NCBI RefSeq assembly: GCF_029227915.1 | Contig: NC_079876.1 | Span: 22,012,001-22,076,000, forward strand | Reading direction: 5' to 3' | DNA length: 64,000 bases | From: Hydractinia symbiolongicarpus | Taxonomy: Eukaryota; Cnidaria; Hydrozoa; Anthoathecata; Hydractiniidae | Shown here: piece by piece, positions 12,680 to 23,960 of the stretch | Layout: every line of letters begins with the position of its first letter | How positions within the stretch are numbered: the first letter of the stretch is position 1 | The notes under the pieces: model-generated | Databases searched by the model: none | Seen by the model: the letters and a program-made list of their open reading frames with translations, nothing else | What the model was told of the DNA's origin: nothing | Program-made: the position numbers and the translations under genes

Positions 12680-12861
12680 ATGGTCTCATAACACAGTGAA
12701 CTACCTGTAGAGCCCTCTAAGGCCTGTTATATGACCTTTTATCACCTAATAAAAGCCTTACACGTAAATCACGTGGTTCCACGTGCCTGCGCAGGTTAGC
12801 ATCGGTCTATTCCTTCTACACTCACTGGACTACGACGTTTCAAGTCGTTTCCCATCGCGCC
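12680..12861 (+). repeat. Monomer type Q exemplar
   Basis: Diagnostics are GTCTCATAACACAG and CTGTAGAGCCCTCTAAGGCC. It holds the strongest dyad cluster of any type (12770-12795). Confidence 0.87.
12770..12795. other. Double dyad: 16-bp inverted repeat plus 10-bp palindrome
   Basis: CACGTGGTTCCACGTG (12770-12785) is a perfect inverted repeat, CACGTGG and CCACGTG around TT. It is directly followed by the perfect palindrome CCTGCGCAGG (12786-12795). The arrangement recurs in the Q monomers. Many other types keep one half of it. No binding protein can be named from the sequence. CACGTG is also the generic E-box/G-box core. Confidence 0.85.
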
Positions 12862-13224
12862 ATGGTCTTACAACGCGGTGAAATACGTGTAAAGGCTTAT
12901 AAGGACTGTGATATGGCCTTTTGCCGCCTAATAAAGGCTTTGCACCTAAAACACGTGGTTCGACGTGTCTGCGCAGGTTACCATCGGTCTATTCCTTCCA
13001 ATCTCAATGGACTACGACGTTTCAAGTCGCTTTCCATCGTGCCATGATCTTACAACGCAGTGAACTAAGTGTAAAGGCCTGTAAGGACTGTTATATGGCC
13101 TGTTGTGCCTAATAAAGGCTTTACACGTAATTCACGTGCTTCGATGTGTCTGCGCAGGTAACCATCGTTCTATTCCTACCATTCTCAATGGACTACGATG
13201 TCTCAAGTCGATTTCTAACGCGCC

Positions 13225-13406
13225 ATGGTCTTACAACATAGTGAACTACGTGTAGAGGCCTCTAAAGACTGTTATATGGCCCTTTGCCACCTAACAAAGG
13301 TCCTACACGTAAATCACGTGGTTCCACGAGCCTGCGCAGGTTACCATCGGTCTATTCCTTCCACTCTCAATGGACTACGACGTTTCAAGTCGCTTTCCAT
13401 CGCGCC
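13225..13406 (+). repeat. Monomer type L exemplar (reference monomer)
   Basis: 182 bp. Diagnostics are CAACATAGTG, ACAAAGGTCCTACACG and CCACGAGCCTGCGCAGG. By hand count it has 36 G and 53 C (about 49% GC) and 11 CpG. Confidence 0.9.
13253..13264. other. 12-bp palindrome TAGAGGCCTCTA
   Basis: Perfect 12-bp palindrome about 28 bp into the monomer. It recurs in A, B, E, K, L and other types. F and I (GAGTCCTCT), H (GAAGCCCCT) and Q (GAGCCCTCT) have lost the symmetry. Confidence 0.88.
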
Positions 13407-13588
13407 ATGGTCTTACAACACTGTGAACTACGTGTAAAGGCTTCTGAAGTTTGTAAAATGACCTTCTGACGCCTAATAAAGGGTTTACACGTAAATCACG
13501 TGTGTCCAGGTGCCTGAGCAGGTTAACATCGGTCTATTCCTTCTACACTCAATGGACTACGACGTCTGAACTTATTTTCAATAGCGCC
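13407..13588 (+). repeat. Monomer type M exemplar
   Basis: Diagnostics are CAACACTGTGAAC, AAAATGACCTTCTGACG, GCCTGAGCAGG and the tail GAACTTATTTTCAATAGCG. Confidence 0.88.
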
Positions 13589-16136
13589 ATGGTCTTACAA
13601 AACAGTAAAATACCTGTAGAGGCCTCTAAAGATTGTTACATGGCCTCTTGCCGCCTAATAAAGGCTTTACTCCTAAAACACTTGATTCGACGTGTCTTAG
13701 CAGTTTACCATCGGTCTATTTCTTCCACTCCCAATGAACTACGACGTCTCAAGAAGCTTTCCATCGCGCCATGGTCTTACAGCACAGTGAACTACGTGTA
13801 GAGGCCTCTAATGGCTGTTATATGACCTTTTACCACCTAATACAAGCCTAACACGTAAATCACGTGGTTCCACGTACTTCCGCAGGTTTCCATCGGTCTA
13901 TTCCTTCTACACTCACTGGACTACGACGTTTCAAGTCGTTTTCCATCGCGCCATGGTCTTACAACGCGGTGAAATACGTGTAAAGGCTTATAAGGACTGT
14001 GATATGGCCTTTTGCGGCCTAATAAAGGCTTTACACCAAAAACACGTTGTTCGATGTGTCTGCGCAGGTAACCATCGGTCTATTCCTACCACTCTCAATG
14101 GACTACGACGTCTCAAGTCGATTTCTAACGCGCCATGGTCTTACAACATAGTGAACTACGTGTAGAGGCCTCTAAAGACTGTTATATGGCCCTTTGCCAC
14201 CTAACAAAGGTCCTACACGTAAATCACGTGGTTCCACGAGCGTGCGCAGGTTACCATCGGTCTATTCCTTCCACTCTCAATGGACTACGACGTTTCAAGT
14301 CGCTTTCCATCGCGCCATGGTCTTACAACACTGTGAACTACGTGTAAAGGCTTCTGAAGACTGTAAAATGACCTTCTGACGCCTAATAAAGGGTTTACAC
14401 GTAAATCACGTGTGTCCAGGTGCCTGAGCAGGTTAACATCGGTCTATTCCTTCTACACTCAATGGATTACGACGTCTGAACTTATTTTCAATAGCGCCAT
14501 GGTCTTACAAAACAGTAAAATACCTGTAGAGGCCTCTAAAGATTGTTACATGGCCTCTTGCCGCCTAATAAAGGCTTTACTCCTAAAACACTTGATTCGA
14601 CGTGTCTTAGCAGGTTACCATCGGTCTATTTCTTCTACTCTTAATGAACTACGACGTCTAAAGACGCTTTCCATCGCGCCATGGTCTTACAGCACAGTGA
14701 ACTACGTGTAGAGGCCTCTAAGGGCTGTTATATGACCTTTTACCACCTAATACAAGCCTAACACGTAAATCACGTGGTTCCACGTACTTCCGCAGGTTAC
14801 CATCGGTCTATTCCTTCTACACTCACTGGACTACGACGTTTCAAGTCGTTTTCCATCGCGCCATGGTCTTACAACGCGGTGAAATACGTGTAAAGGCTTA
14901 TAAGGACTGTGATATGGCCTTTTGCCGCCTAATAAAGGCTTTACACCTAAAACACGTTGTTCGACATGTCTGCGCAGGTTACCATCGGTCTATTCCTTCC
15001 ACTCTCAATGGACTACGACGTCTTAAGTCGATTACCATCGCGCCATGGTCTTACAGCACAGTGAACTACGTGTAGAGGCCTCTAAGGGCTGTTATATGAC
15101 CTTTTACCACCTAATACAAGCCTTACACGTAAATCACGTGGTTCCACGTATTTCCGCAGGTTAGCATCGCTCTATTCCTCCTACACTCAATGGACTACGA
15201 CGTCTCTAGTCCTTTTCCATCGTCCCATGATCTTACAACGCAGTGAACTACGTGTAGAGTCCTCTTAGGGCTGTTATATGACCTTTTACCACCTAATAAA
15301 AGCCTTACACGTAAATCACGTGGTTCCACGTACTTCTGCAGGTTAACATCGGTCTATTCCTCGTACACTCAACGGACTACGGTGTCTGAAGTACTTTGCC
15401 ATCGTGCCATGATCTTCTAACGCAGTGAAGTACGTGTAAATGCTTCTAACGACTGTTTTATGGCCCTTTACCACCTAACAATGGCCCTGCACGTAAATCC
15501 CGTGGTTCCACGTACCTACGCAGTTTACCATCGCTCTATTCCTTCCACTCTCAATGGACTACGACGTCTCAAGTCGCTTTCTGGCGCACTGTGGTCTTAC
15601 AGCACAGTGAACTACGTGTAGAAGCCCCTAAAGACTGTTATATGGCCCTTTACCACCTAACAAAGGCCCTGCACGTAAATCACGTGGTTCCACGTACCTA
15701 CGCAGTTCACTATCGCTCTATTCCTTCAACTCTCAATGGGCTACGACGTCTCAAGTTGTTTTCCATCACGCCATGGTCTTACAACACAGTGAACTACGTG
15801 TAGAGTCCTCTAAAGATTGTTACATGGCCTGTTGCCGCCTAATAAAGGCTCTACACGTAGATCCAGTGGTTTCACGTGTCTGCGCAGGTTACCATCCGTC
15901 TATTCCTTGCACTCTCAATGGACTACGACGTCTCAAGTCGTTTTCCGGCGCGCCGTGGTCTTACATCACAGTGAACTACGTGTAGAAGCCTCTTAGGGCT
16001 GTTATATGACCTTTTACCACCTAATAAAAGCCTTACACGTAAATCACGTGGTTCCACGTACCTATGCAGTTCACCATCGGTCTATTCCTTCCACTTTCAA
16101 TGGACTACGACGTCTCAATTCCTTTTCCATCGTGCC

Positions 16137-16317
16137 ATGATCTTACAACGCAGTGAACTACGTGTAGAGGCCTCTAAAGATTGTTATATGGCCTGTTGTG
16201 CCTAATAAAGGCTTTACACGTAATTCACGTGCTTCTATGTGTCTGCGCAGGTAACCATCGGTCTATTCCTACCACTCTCAATGGACTACGACGTCTCAAG
16301 TCGATTTCTAACGCGCC
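16137..16317 (+). repeat. Monomer type K exemplar (181 bp)
   Basis: Carries a fixed 1-bp deletion, TGTTGTGCCTAAT where others have TGTTGCCGCCTAAT, plus CACGTAATTCACGTGCTTC and the tail GATTTCTAACGCGCC. The deletion marks common descent of all K copies. Confidence 0.88.
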
Positions 16318-16681
16318 ATGGTCTTACAACATAGTGAACTACGTGTAGAGGCCTCTAAAGACTGTTATATGGCCCTTTGCCACCTAACAAAGGTCCTACA
16401 CGTAAATCACGTGGTTCCACGAGCTTGCGCAGGTTACCATCGGTCTATTCCTACCACTCTCAATGGACTACGACGTCTCAAGTCGATTTCTAACGCGCCA
16501 TGGTCTTACAACACTGTGAACTACGTGTAAAGGCTTCTGAAGACTGTAAAATGACCTTCTGACGCCTAATAAAGGGTTTACACGTAAATCACGTGTGTCC
16601 AGGTGCCTGAGCAGGTTAACATCGGTCTATTCCTTCTACACTCAATGGACTACGACGTCTGAACTTATTTTCAATAGCGCC

Positions 16682-16863
16682 ATGGTCTTACAAAACAGTA
16701 AAATACCTGTAGAGGCCTCTAAAGATTGTTACATGGCTTCTTGCCGCCTAATAAAGGCTTTACTCCTAAAACACTTGATTCGACGTGTCTTAGCAGGTTA
16801 CCATCGGTCTATTTCTTCCACTCCCAATGAACTACGACGTCTCAAGACGCTTTCCATCGCGCC
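16682..16863 (+). repeat. Monomer type A exemplar
   Basis: Diagnostics are AAAACAGTAAAATACCTG near the start, TTTACTCCTAAAACACTTG in place of the usual CACGTAAATCACGTGG, and CCCAATGAACTACGACG. It lacks the CACGTG palindrome. Confidence 0.88.
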
Positions 16864-17045
16864 ATGGTCTTACAGCACAGTGAACTACGTGTAGAGGCCT
16901 CTAAGGTCTGTTATATGACCTTTTACCACCTAATACAAGCCTAACACGTAAATCACGTGGTTCCACGTACTTCCGCAGGTTACCATCGGTCTATTCCTTC
17001 TACACTCACTGGACTACGACGTTTTAAGTCGTTTTCCATCGCGCC
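16864..17045 (+). repeat. Monomer type B exemplar
   Basis: Diagnostics are TACAAGCCTAACACG and ACACTCACTGGACTACG. It nearly always follows A. Confidence 0.87.
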
Positions 17046-17227
17046 ATGGTCTTACAACGCGGTGAAATACGTGTAAAGGCTTATAAGGACTGTGATATGG
17101 CCTTTTGCCGCCTAATAAAGGCTTTACACCTAAAACACGTTGTTCGACATGTCTGCGCAGGTTACCATCGGTCTATTCCTTCCACTCTCAATGGACTACG
17201 ACGTCTCAAGTCGATTTCCAACGCGCC
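17046..17227 (+). repeat. Monomer type C exemplar
   Basis: Diagnostics are ACGCGGTGAAATACG, CTTATAAGGACTGTGATATG and a GTTCGACATG or GTTCGACGTG segment where other types have GGTTCCACG. Confidence 0.87.
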
Positions 17228-17409
17228 ATGGTCTTACAACATAGTGAACTACGTGTAGAGGCCTCTAAAGACTGTTATATGGTCCTTTGCCACCTAAGAA
17301 AGGTCCTACACGTAAATCACGTGGTTCCACGAGCCTGCGCAGGTTACCATCGGTCAATTCCTTTCACTCTCAATGGACTACGACGTTTCAAGTCGCTTAC
17401 CATCGCGCC
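17228..17409 (+). repeat. Monomer type D exemplar
   Basis: Diagnostics are CACCTAAGAAAGG and CGGTCAATTCC. It resembles L and is probably a sister type. Confidence 0.86.
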
Positions 17410-17591
17410 ATGGTCTTACAGCACAGTGAACTACGTGTAGAGGCCTCTAAGGGCTGTTATATGACCTTTTACCACCTAATACAAGCCTTACACGTAAATC
17501 ACGTGGTTCCACGTATTTCCGCAGGTTAGCATCGCTCTATTCCTCCTACACTCAATGGACTACGACGTCTCTAGTCCTTTTCCATCGTCCC
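17410..17591 (+). repeat. Monomer type E exemplar
   Basis: Diagnostics are GTATTTCCGCAGGTTAGC and GACGTCTCTAGTCC. Confidence 0.86.
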
Positions 17592-17773
17592 ATGATCTTA
17601 CAACGCAGTGAACTACGTGTAGAGTCCTCTTAGGGCTGTTATATGACCTTTTACCACCTAATAAAAGCCTTACACGTAAATCACGTGGTTCCACGTACTT
17701 CCGCAGGTTAACATCGGTCTATTCCTCGTACACTCAACGGACTACGGTGTCTGAAGTACTTTGCCATCGTGCC
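17592..17773 (+). repeat. Monomer type F exemplar
   Basis: Diagnostics are GTCCTCTTAGGGC, CTCGTACACTCAACGG and GGTGTCTGAAGTAC. Confidence 0.87.
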
Positions 17774-17955
17774 ATGATCTTCTAACGCAGTGAAGTACGT
17801 GTAAATGCTTCTAACGACTGTTTTATGGCCCTTTACCACCTAACAATGGCCCTGCACGTAAATCCCGTGGTTCCACGTACCTACGCAGTTTACCATCGCT
17901 CTATTCCTTCCACTCTCAATGGACTACGACGTCTCAAGTCGTTTTCTGGCGCACT
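17774..17955 (+). repeat. Monomer type G exemplar
   Basis: Diagnostics are CTTCTAACGCAGTGAAG, GTAAATCCCGTGG and the tail TTTTCTGGCGCACT, which removes the NcoI site at the next junction. Confidence 0.87.
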
Positions 17956-18137
17956 GTGGTCTTACAGCACAGTGAACTACGTGTAGAAGCCCCTAAAGAC
18001 TGTTATATGGCCCTTTACCACCTAACAAAGGCCCTGCACGCAAATCACGTGGTTCCACGTACCTACGCAGTTCACTATCGCTCTATTCCTTCAACTCTCA
18101 ATGGGCTACGACGTCTCAAGTTGTTTTCCATCACGCC
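17956..18137 (+). repeat. Monomer type H exemplar
   Basis: Begins GTGGTC instead of ATGGTC. Diagnostics are GTAGAAGCCCCTAAAG and CAGTTCACTATCGCTC. Confidence 0.87.
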
Positions 18138-18319
18138 ATGGTCTTACAACACAGTGAACTACGTGTAGAGTCCTCTAAAGATTGTTACATGGCCTGTTGC
18201 CGCCTAATAAAGGCTCTACACGTAGATCCAGTGGTTTCACGTGTCTGCGCAGGTTACCATCCGTCTATTCCTTGCACTCTCAATGGACTACGACGTCTCA
18301 AGTCGTTTTCCGGCGCGCC
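18138..18319 (+). repeat. Monomer type I exemplar
   Basis: Diagnostics are CACGTAGATCCAGTGG and a tail ending GGCGCGCC, an AscI-type octamer unique to intact I monomers in this window. Confidence 0.88.
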
Positions 18320-18320
18320 G
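18311..18320. other. GC-only palindrome CGGCGCGCCG at I/J junction
   Basis: A 10-bp perfect palindrome containing GGCGCGCC (18312-18319). It occurs where an intact I monomer meets J. Fourteen such sites are visible, at 7762, 8488, 11581, 15947, 18312, 19950, 21224, 45045, 49229, 52139, 56142, 59416, 61235 and 63418 (octamer starts). At 5409 a relative has GGCGCACC instead. Confidence 0.87.
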
Positions 18321-18501
18321 TGGTCTTACATCACAGTGAACTACGTGTAGAAGCCTCTTAGGGCTGTTATATCACCTTTTACCACCTAATAAAAGCCTTA
18401 CACGTAAATCACGTGGTTCCACGTACCTATGCAGTTCCCCCACGGTCTATTCCTTCCACTTTCAATGGACTACGACGTCTCAATTCCTTTTCCATCGTGC
18501 C
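18320..18501 (+). repeat. Monomer type J exemplar
   Basis: Begins GTGGTCTTACATCACAG. The middle has CGTACCTATGCAGTTC. This copy has a local change to GCAGTTCCCCCACGG where other J copies read GCAGTTCACCATCGG. Confidence 0.86.
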
Positions 18502-20504
18502 ATGATCTTACAACGCAGTGAACTACGTGTAAAGGCCTCTGAAGACTGTTATATGACCTTTTACCACCTAATACAAGCCTAACACGTAAATCACGTGGTT
18601 CCACGTACTTCCGCAGGTTACCATCGGTCTATTCCTTCTACACTCACTGGACTACGACGTTTCAAGTCGTTTTCCATCGCGCCATGGTCTTACAACTCGG
18701 TGAAATACGTGTAAAGGCTTATGAGGACTGTGATATGGCCTTTTGCCGCCTAATAAAGGCTTTACACCTAAAACACGTTGTTCGACATGTCTGCGCAGGT
18801 TACCATCGGTCTATTCCTTCCACTCTCAATGGACTACGACGTCTCAAGTCGATTTCCAACGCGCCATGGTCTTACAACATAGTGAACTACGTGTAGAGGC
18901 CTCTAAAGACTGTTATATGGCCCTTTGCCACCTAAGAAAGGTCCTACACGTAAATCACGTGGTTCCACGAGCCTGCGCAGGTTACCATCGGCCAATTCCT
19001 TCCACTCTCAATGGACTACGACGTTTCAAGTCGCTTACCATCGCGCCATGGTCTTACAGCACAGTGAACTACGTGTAGAGGCCTCTAAGGGCTGTTATAT
19101 GACCTTTTACCACCTAATACAAGCCTTACACGTAAATCACGTGGTTCCACGTACTTCCGCAGGTTAGCATCGCTCTATTCCTCCTACACTCAATGGACTA
19201 CGACGTCTCTAGTCCTTTTCCATCGTCCCATGATCTTACAACGCAGTGAACTACGTGTAGAGTTCTCTTAGGGCTGTTATATGACCTTTTACCGCCTAAT
19301 AAAAGCCTTACACGTAAATCACGTGGTTCCACGTACTTCCGCAGGTTAACATCGGTCTATTCCTCGTACACTCAACGGACTACGGTGTCTGAAGTACTTT
19401 GCCATCGTGCCATGATCTTCTAACGCAGTGAAGTACGTGTAAATGCTTCTAACGACTGTTTTATGGCCCTTTACCACCTAACAATGGCCCTGCACGTAAA
19501 TCCCGTGGTTCCACGTACCTACGCAGTTTACCATCGCTCTATTCCTTCCACTCTCAATGGACTACGACGTCTCAAGTCGTTTTCTGGCGCACTGTGGTCT
19601 TACAGCACAGTGAACTACGTGTAAAAGCCCCTAAAGACTGTTATATGGCCCTTTACCACCTAACAAAAGCCCTGCACGTAAATCACGTGGTTCCACGTAC
19701 CTACGCAGTTCACTATCGCTCTATTCCTTCAACTCTCAATGGGCTACGACGTCTCAAGTTGTTTTCCATCACGCCATGGTCTTACAACACAGTGAACTAC
19801 GTGTAGAGTCCTCTAAAGATTGTTACATGGCCTGTTGCCGCCTAATAAAGGCTCTACACGTAGATCCAGTGGTTTCACGTGTCTGCGCAGGTTTCCATCC
19901 GTCTATTCCTTGCACTCTCAATGGACTACGATGTCTCAAGTCGTTTTCCGGCGCGCCGTGGTCTTACATCACAGTGAACTACGTGTAGAAGCCTCTTAGG
20001 GCTGTTATATCAACTTTTACCACCTAATAAAAGCCTTACACGTAAATCACGTGGTTCCACGTACCTATGCAGTTCAACATCGGTCTATTCCTTCCACTTT
20101 CAATGGACTACGACGTCTCAAGTCCTTTTCCATCGTGCCATGATCTTACAACGCAGTGAACTACGTGTAAAGGCCTCTGAAGACTGTTATATGGCCTCTT
20201 GCCGCCAAATAAAGGCCTTACACCTATAACACGTGGTTCCAAGTGCCTGCGCTGGTTACCATCGGTCTATTCCATCCACTCTCAATGGACTACGACGTCT
20301 GAACTTATTTTCCATCGCGCCATGGTCTTACAGCACAGTGAACTACGTGTAGAGGGCCTCTAAGGGCTGTTATATGACCTTTTGTCACCTATTACAAGCC
20401 TTACACGTAAATCACGTGGTTCCACGTACTTCCGCAGGTTAACATCGGTCTATTCCTCCTACACTCAATGGACTACGACGTCTCAAGTCCTTTTCCATCG
20501 TCCC

Positions 20505-23500
20505 ATGATCTTACAACGCAGTGAACTACGTGTAGAGGCCTCTAAAGATTGTTATATGGCCTGTTGTGCCTAATAAAGGCTTTACACGTAATTCACGTGC
20601 TTCGATGTGTGTGCGCAGGTAACCATCGGTCTATTCCTACCACTCTCAATGGACTACGACGTCTCAAGTCGATTTCTAACGCGCCATGGTCTTGCAAAAC
20701 AGTAAAATACCTGTAAAGGCCTCTAAAGATTGTTACATGGCCTCTTGCCGCCTAATAAAGGCTTTACTCCTAAAACACTTGATTCGACGTGTCTTAGCAG
20801 GTTACCATCGGTCTATTTCTTCCACTCCCAATGAACTACGACGTCTCAAGACGCTTTCCATCGCGCCATGGTCTTACAGCACAGTGAACTACGTGTAGAA
20901 GCCCCTAAAGACTGTTATATGGCCCTTTACCACCTAACAAAGGCCCTGCACGTAAATCACGTGGTTCCACGTACCTACGCAGTTCACTATCGCTCTATTC
21001 CTTCAACTCTCAATGGGCTACGACGTCTCAAGTTGTTTTCCATCACGCCATGGTCTTACAACACAGTGAACTACGTGTAGAGTCCTCTAAAGATTGTTAC
21101 ATGGCCTGTTGCCGCTTAATAAAGGCTCTACACGTAGATCCAGTGGTTTCACGTGTCTGCGCAGGTTACCATCCGTCTATTCCTTGCACTCTCAATGGAC
21201 TACGACGTCTCAAGTCGTTTTCCGGCGCGCCGTGGTCTTACATCACAGTGAACTACGTGTAGAAGCCTCTTAGGGCTGTTATATCACCTTTTACCACCTA
21301 ATAAAAGCCTTACACGTAAATCACGTGGTTCCACGTACCTATGCAGTTCACCATCGGTCTATTCCTTCCAGTTTCAATGGACTACGACGTCTCAATTCCT
21401 TTTCCATCGTGCCATGATCTTACAACGCAGTGAACTACGTGTAAAGGCCTCTGAAGACTGTTATATGACCTTTTACCACCTAATACAAGCCTAACACGTA
21501 AATCACGTGGTTCCACGTACTTCCGCAGGTTACCATCGGTCTATTCCTTCTACACTCACTGGACTACGACGTTTCAAGTCGTTTTCCATCGCGCCATGGT
21601 CTTACAACGCGGTGAAATACGTGTAAAGGCTTATGAGGACTGTGATATGGCCTTTTGCCGCCTAATAAAGGCTTTACACCTAAAACACGTTGTTCGACAT
21701 GTCTGCGCAGGTTACCATCGGTCTATTCCTTCCACTCTCAATGGACTACGACGTCTCAAGTCGATTTCCAACGCGCCATGGTCTTACAACATAGTGAACT
21801 ACGTGTAGAGGCCTCTAAAGACTGTTATATGGCCCTTTGCCACCTAAGAAAGGTCCTACACGTAAATCACGTGGTTCCACGAGCCTGCGCAGGTTACCAT
21901 CGGTCAATTCCTTCCACTCTCAATGGACTACGACGTTTCAAGTCGCTTACCATCGCGCCATGGTCTTACAGCACAGTGAACTACGTGTAGAGGCCTCTAA
22001 AGGCTGTTATATGACCTTTTACCACCTAATACAAGCCTTACACGTAAATCACGTGGTTCCACGTACTTCCGCAGGTTAGCATCGCTCTATTCCTCCTACA
22101 CTCAATGGACTACGACGTCTCTAGTCCTTTTCCATCGTCCCATGATCTTACAACGCAGTGAACTACGTGTAGAGTCCTCTTAGGGCTGTTATATGACCTT
22201 TTACCGCCTAATAAAAGCCTTACACGTAAATCACGTGGTTCCACGTACTTCCACAGGTTAACATCGGTCTATTCCTCGTACACTCAACGGACTACGGTGT
22301 CTGAAGTACTTTGCCATCGTGCCATGATCTTCTAACGCAGTGAAGTACGTGTAAATGCTTCTAACGACTGTTTTATGGCCCTTTACCACCTAACAATGGC
22401 CCTGCACGTAAATCCCGTGGTTCCACGTACCTACGCAGTTTACCATCGCTCTATTCCTTCCACTCTCAATGGACTACGACGTCTCAAGTCGTTTTCTGGC
22501 GCACTGTGGTCTTACAGCACAGTGAACTACGTGTAGAAGCCCCTAAAGACTGTTATATGGCCCTTTACCACCTAACAAAGGCCCTGCACGTAAATTACGT
22601 GGTTCCACGTACTTCCGCAGGTTAACATTGGTCTATTCCTCCTACACTCAATGGACTACGACGTCTCAAGTCCTTTTCCATCGTCCCATGATCTTACAAC
22701 GCAGTGAACTACGTGTAGAGGCCTCTAAAGATTGTTATATGGCCTGTTGCCGCCTAATAAAGGCTTTACACGTAATTCACGTGCTTCGACGTGTCTGCGC
22801 AGGTTACCATCGGTCTATTCCTTCCACTCTCAATGGACTACGACGTCTCAAGTCGATTTCCAACGCGCCATGGTCTTACAACATAGTGAACTACGTGTAG
22901 AGGCCTCTAAAGACTGTTATATGGCCCTTTGCCACCTAACAAAGGTCCTACACGTAAATCACGTGGTTCCACGAGCCTGCGCAGGTTACCATCGGTCTAT
23001 TCCTTCCACTCTCTATGGACTACGACGTTTCAAGACGCTTTCCGTCGCGCCATGGTCTTACAACACTGTGAACTACGTGTAAAGGCTTCTGAAGACTGTA
23101 AAATGACCTTCTTACGCCTAATAAAGGGTTTACACGTAAATCACGTGTTTCCACGTGCTTGAGCAGGTTAACATCGGTCTATTCCTTCTACACTCAATGG
23201 ACTACGACGTCTGAGCTTATTTTCAATAGCGCCATGGTCTTACAAAACAGTAAAATACCTGTAGAGAACTCTAAAGATTGTTACATGGCCTCTTGCCGCC
23301 TAATAAAGGCTTTACTCCTAAAACACTTGATTCGACGTGTCTTAGCAGGTTACCATCGGTCTATTCCTACCACTCTCAATGGACTACGACGTCTCAAGTT
23401 GTTTTCCATCACGCCATGGTCTCACAACACAGTGAACTACCTGTAGAGCGCTCTAAGTCCTGTTGTATGACCTTTTATCACCTAATAAAAGCCTTACACG

Positions 23501-23960
23501 TAAATCACGTGGTTCCACGTGCCTGCGCAGGTTAGCATCGGTCTATTCCTTTTACACTCACTGGACTACGACGTTTCAAGTCATTTTCCATCGCGCAATG
23601 GTCTTACAACGCGGTGAAATACGTGTAAAGGCTTATAAGGACTGTGATATGGCCTTTTGCCGCCTAATAAAGGCTTTACACCTAAAACACGTGGTTCGAC
23701 GTGTCTGCGCAGGTTACCATCGGTCTATTCCTTCCACTCTCAATGGACTACGACGTCTCAAGTCGATTTCCAACGCGCCATGGTCTTACAACATAGTGAA
23801 CTACGTGTAGAGTCCTCTAAAGACTGTTATATGGCCCTTTGCCACCTAACAAAGGTCCTACATGTAAATCACGTGGTTCGACGTGTCTGCGCAGGTTACC
23901 ATCGGTCTATTCCTTCTACTCTCAATGGACTTCGACGACTCAATTCTTTTCCATCGCGCC
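20505..23960 (+). repeat. Truncated super-HOR and transition to core
   Basis: The order is K-prime (20505), A-prime (20686), then directly H (20868), I, J, N/B, C (21596), D, E, F, G, H/O chimera (22506), P (22688), L-like (22870), M, A, Q (23416), C (23598), L (23780). Compared with the copy at 12135, everything between A-prime and H has been lost. The series C, D, E, F, G, H/O, P at 21596-22869 is the same as in delta modules of the core, so this tract looks like the kind of sequence the core was amplified from (inference). Confidence 0.85.

Larger units (their letters stand above)
16137..18501 (+). repeat. Exemplar of the basic 13-mer HOR (2,365 bp)
   Basis: It holds K (16137), L (16318), M (16500), A (16682), B (16864), C (17046), D (17228), E (17410), F (17592), G (17774), H (17956), I (18138) and J (18320) in unbroken order. 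The distance between the I/J boundaries before and after is also 2,365 bp. Other parts of the array are this order with monomers deleted, duplicated or fused. Confidence 0.88.
12135..20504 (+). repeat. Super-HOR copy, 46 monomers, 8,370 bp
   Basis: It opens with K-prime (12135) and A-prime (12316) and runs to the next K-prime at 20505. The order is K-prime, A-prime, B/L, Q, C, R/K, L, M, A, B, C/K, L, M, A, B, C, E to J, K to M, A to J, N/B, C to J, N, O. It contains the cleanest run of the basic 13-mer (16137-18501). It is the longest copy of this large unit in the window. Copies from 46326 and 54148 share most of the order but differ by whole-monomer deletions. Confidence 0.9.

Noticed and set aside
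12770-12795. Rho-independent terminator or operator reading of the inverted repeats
   Set aside because: No T tract follows, no gene precedes, and the context is a eukaryotic satellite.
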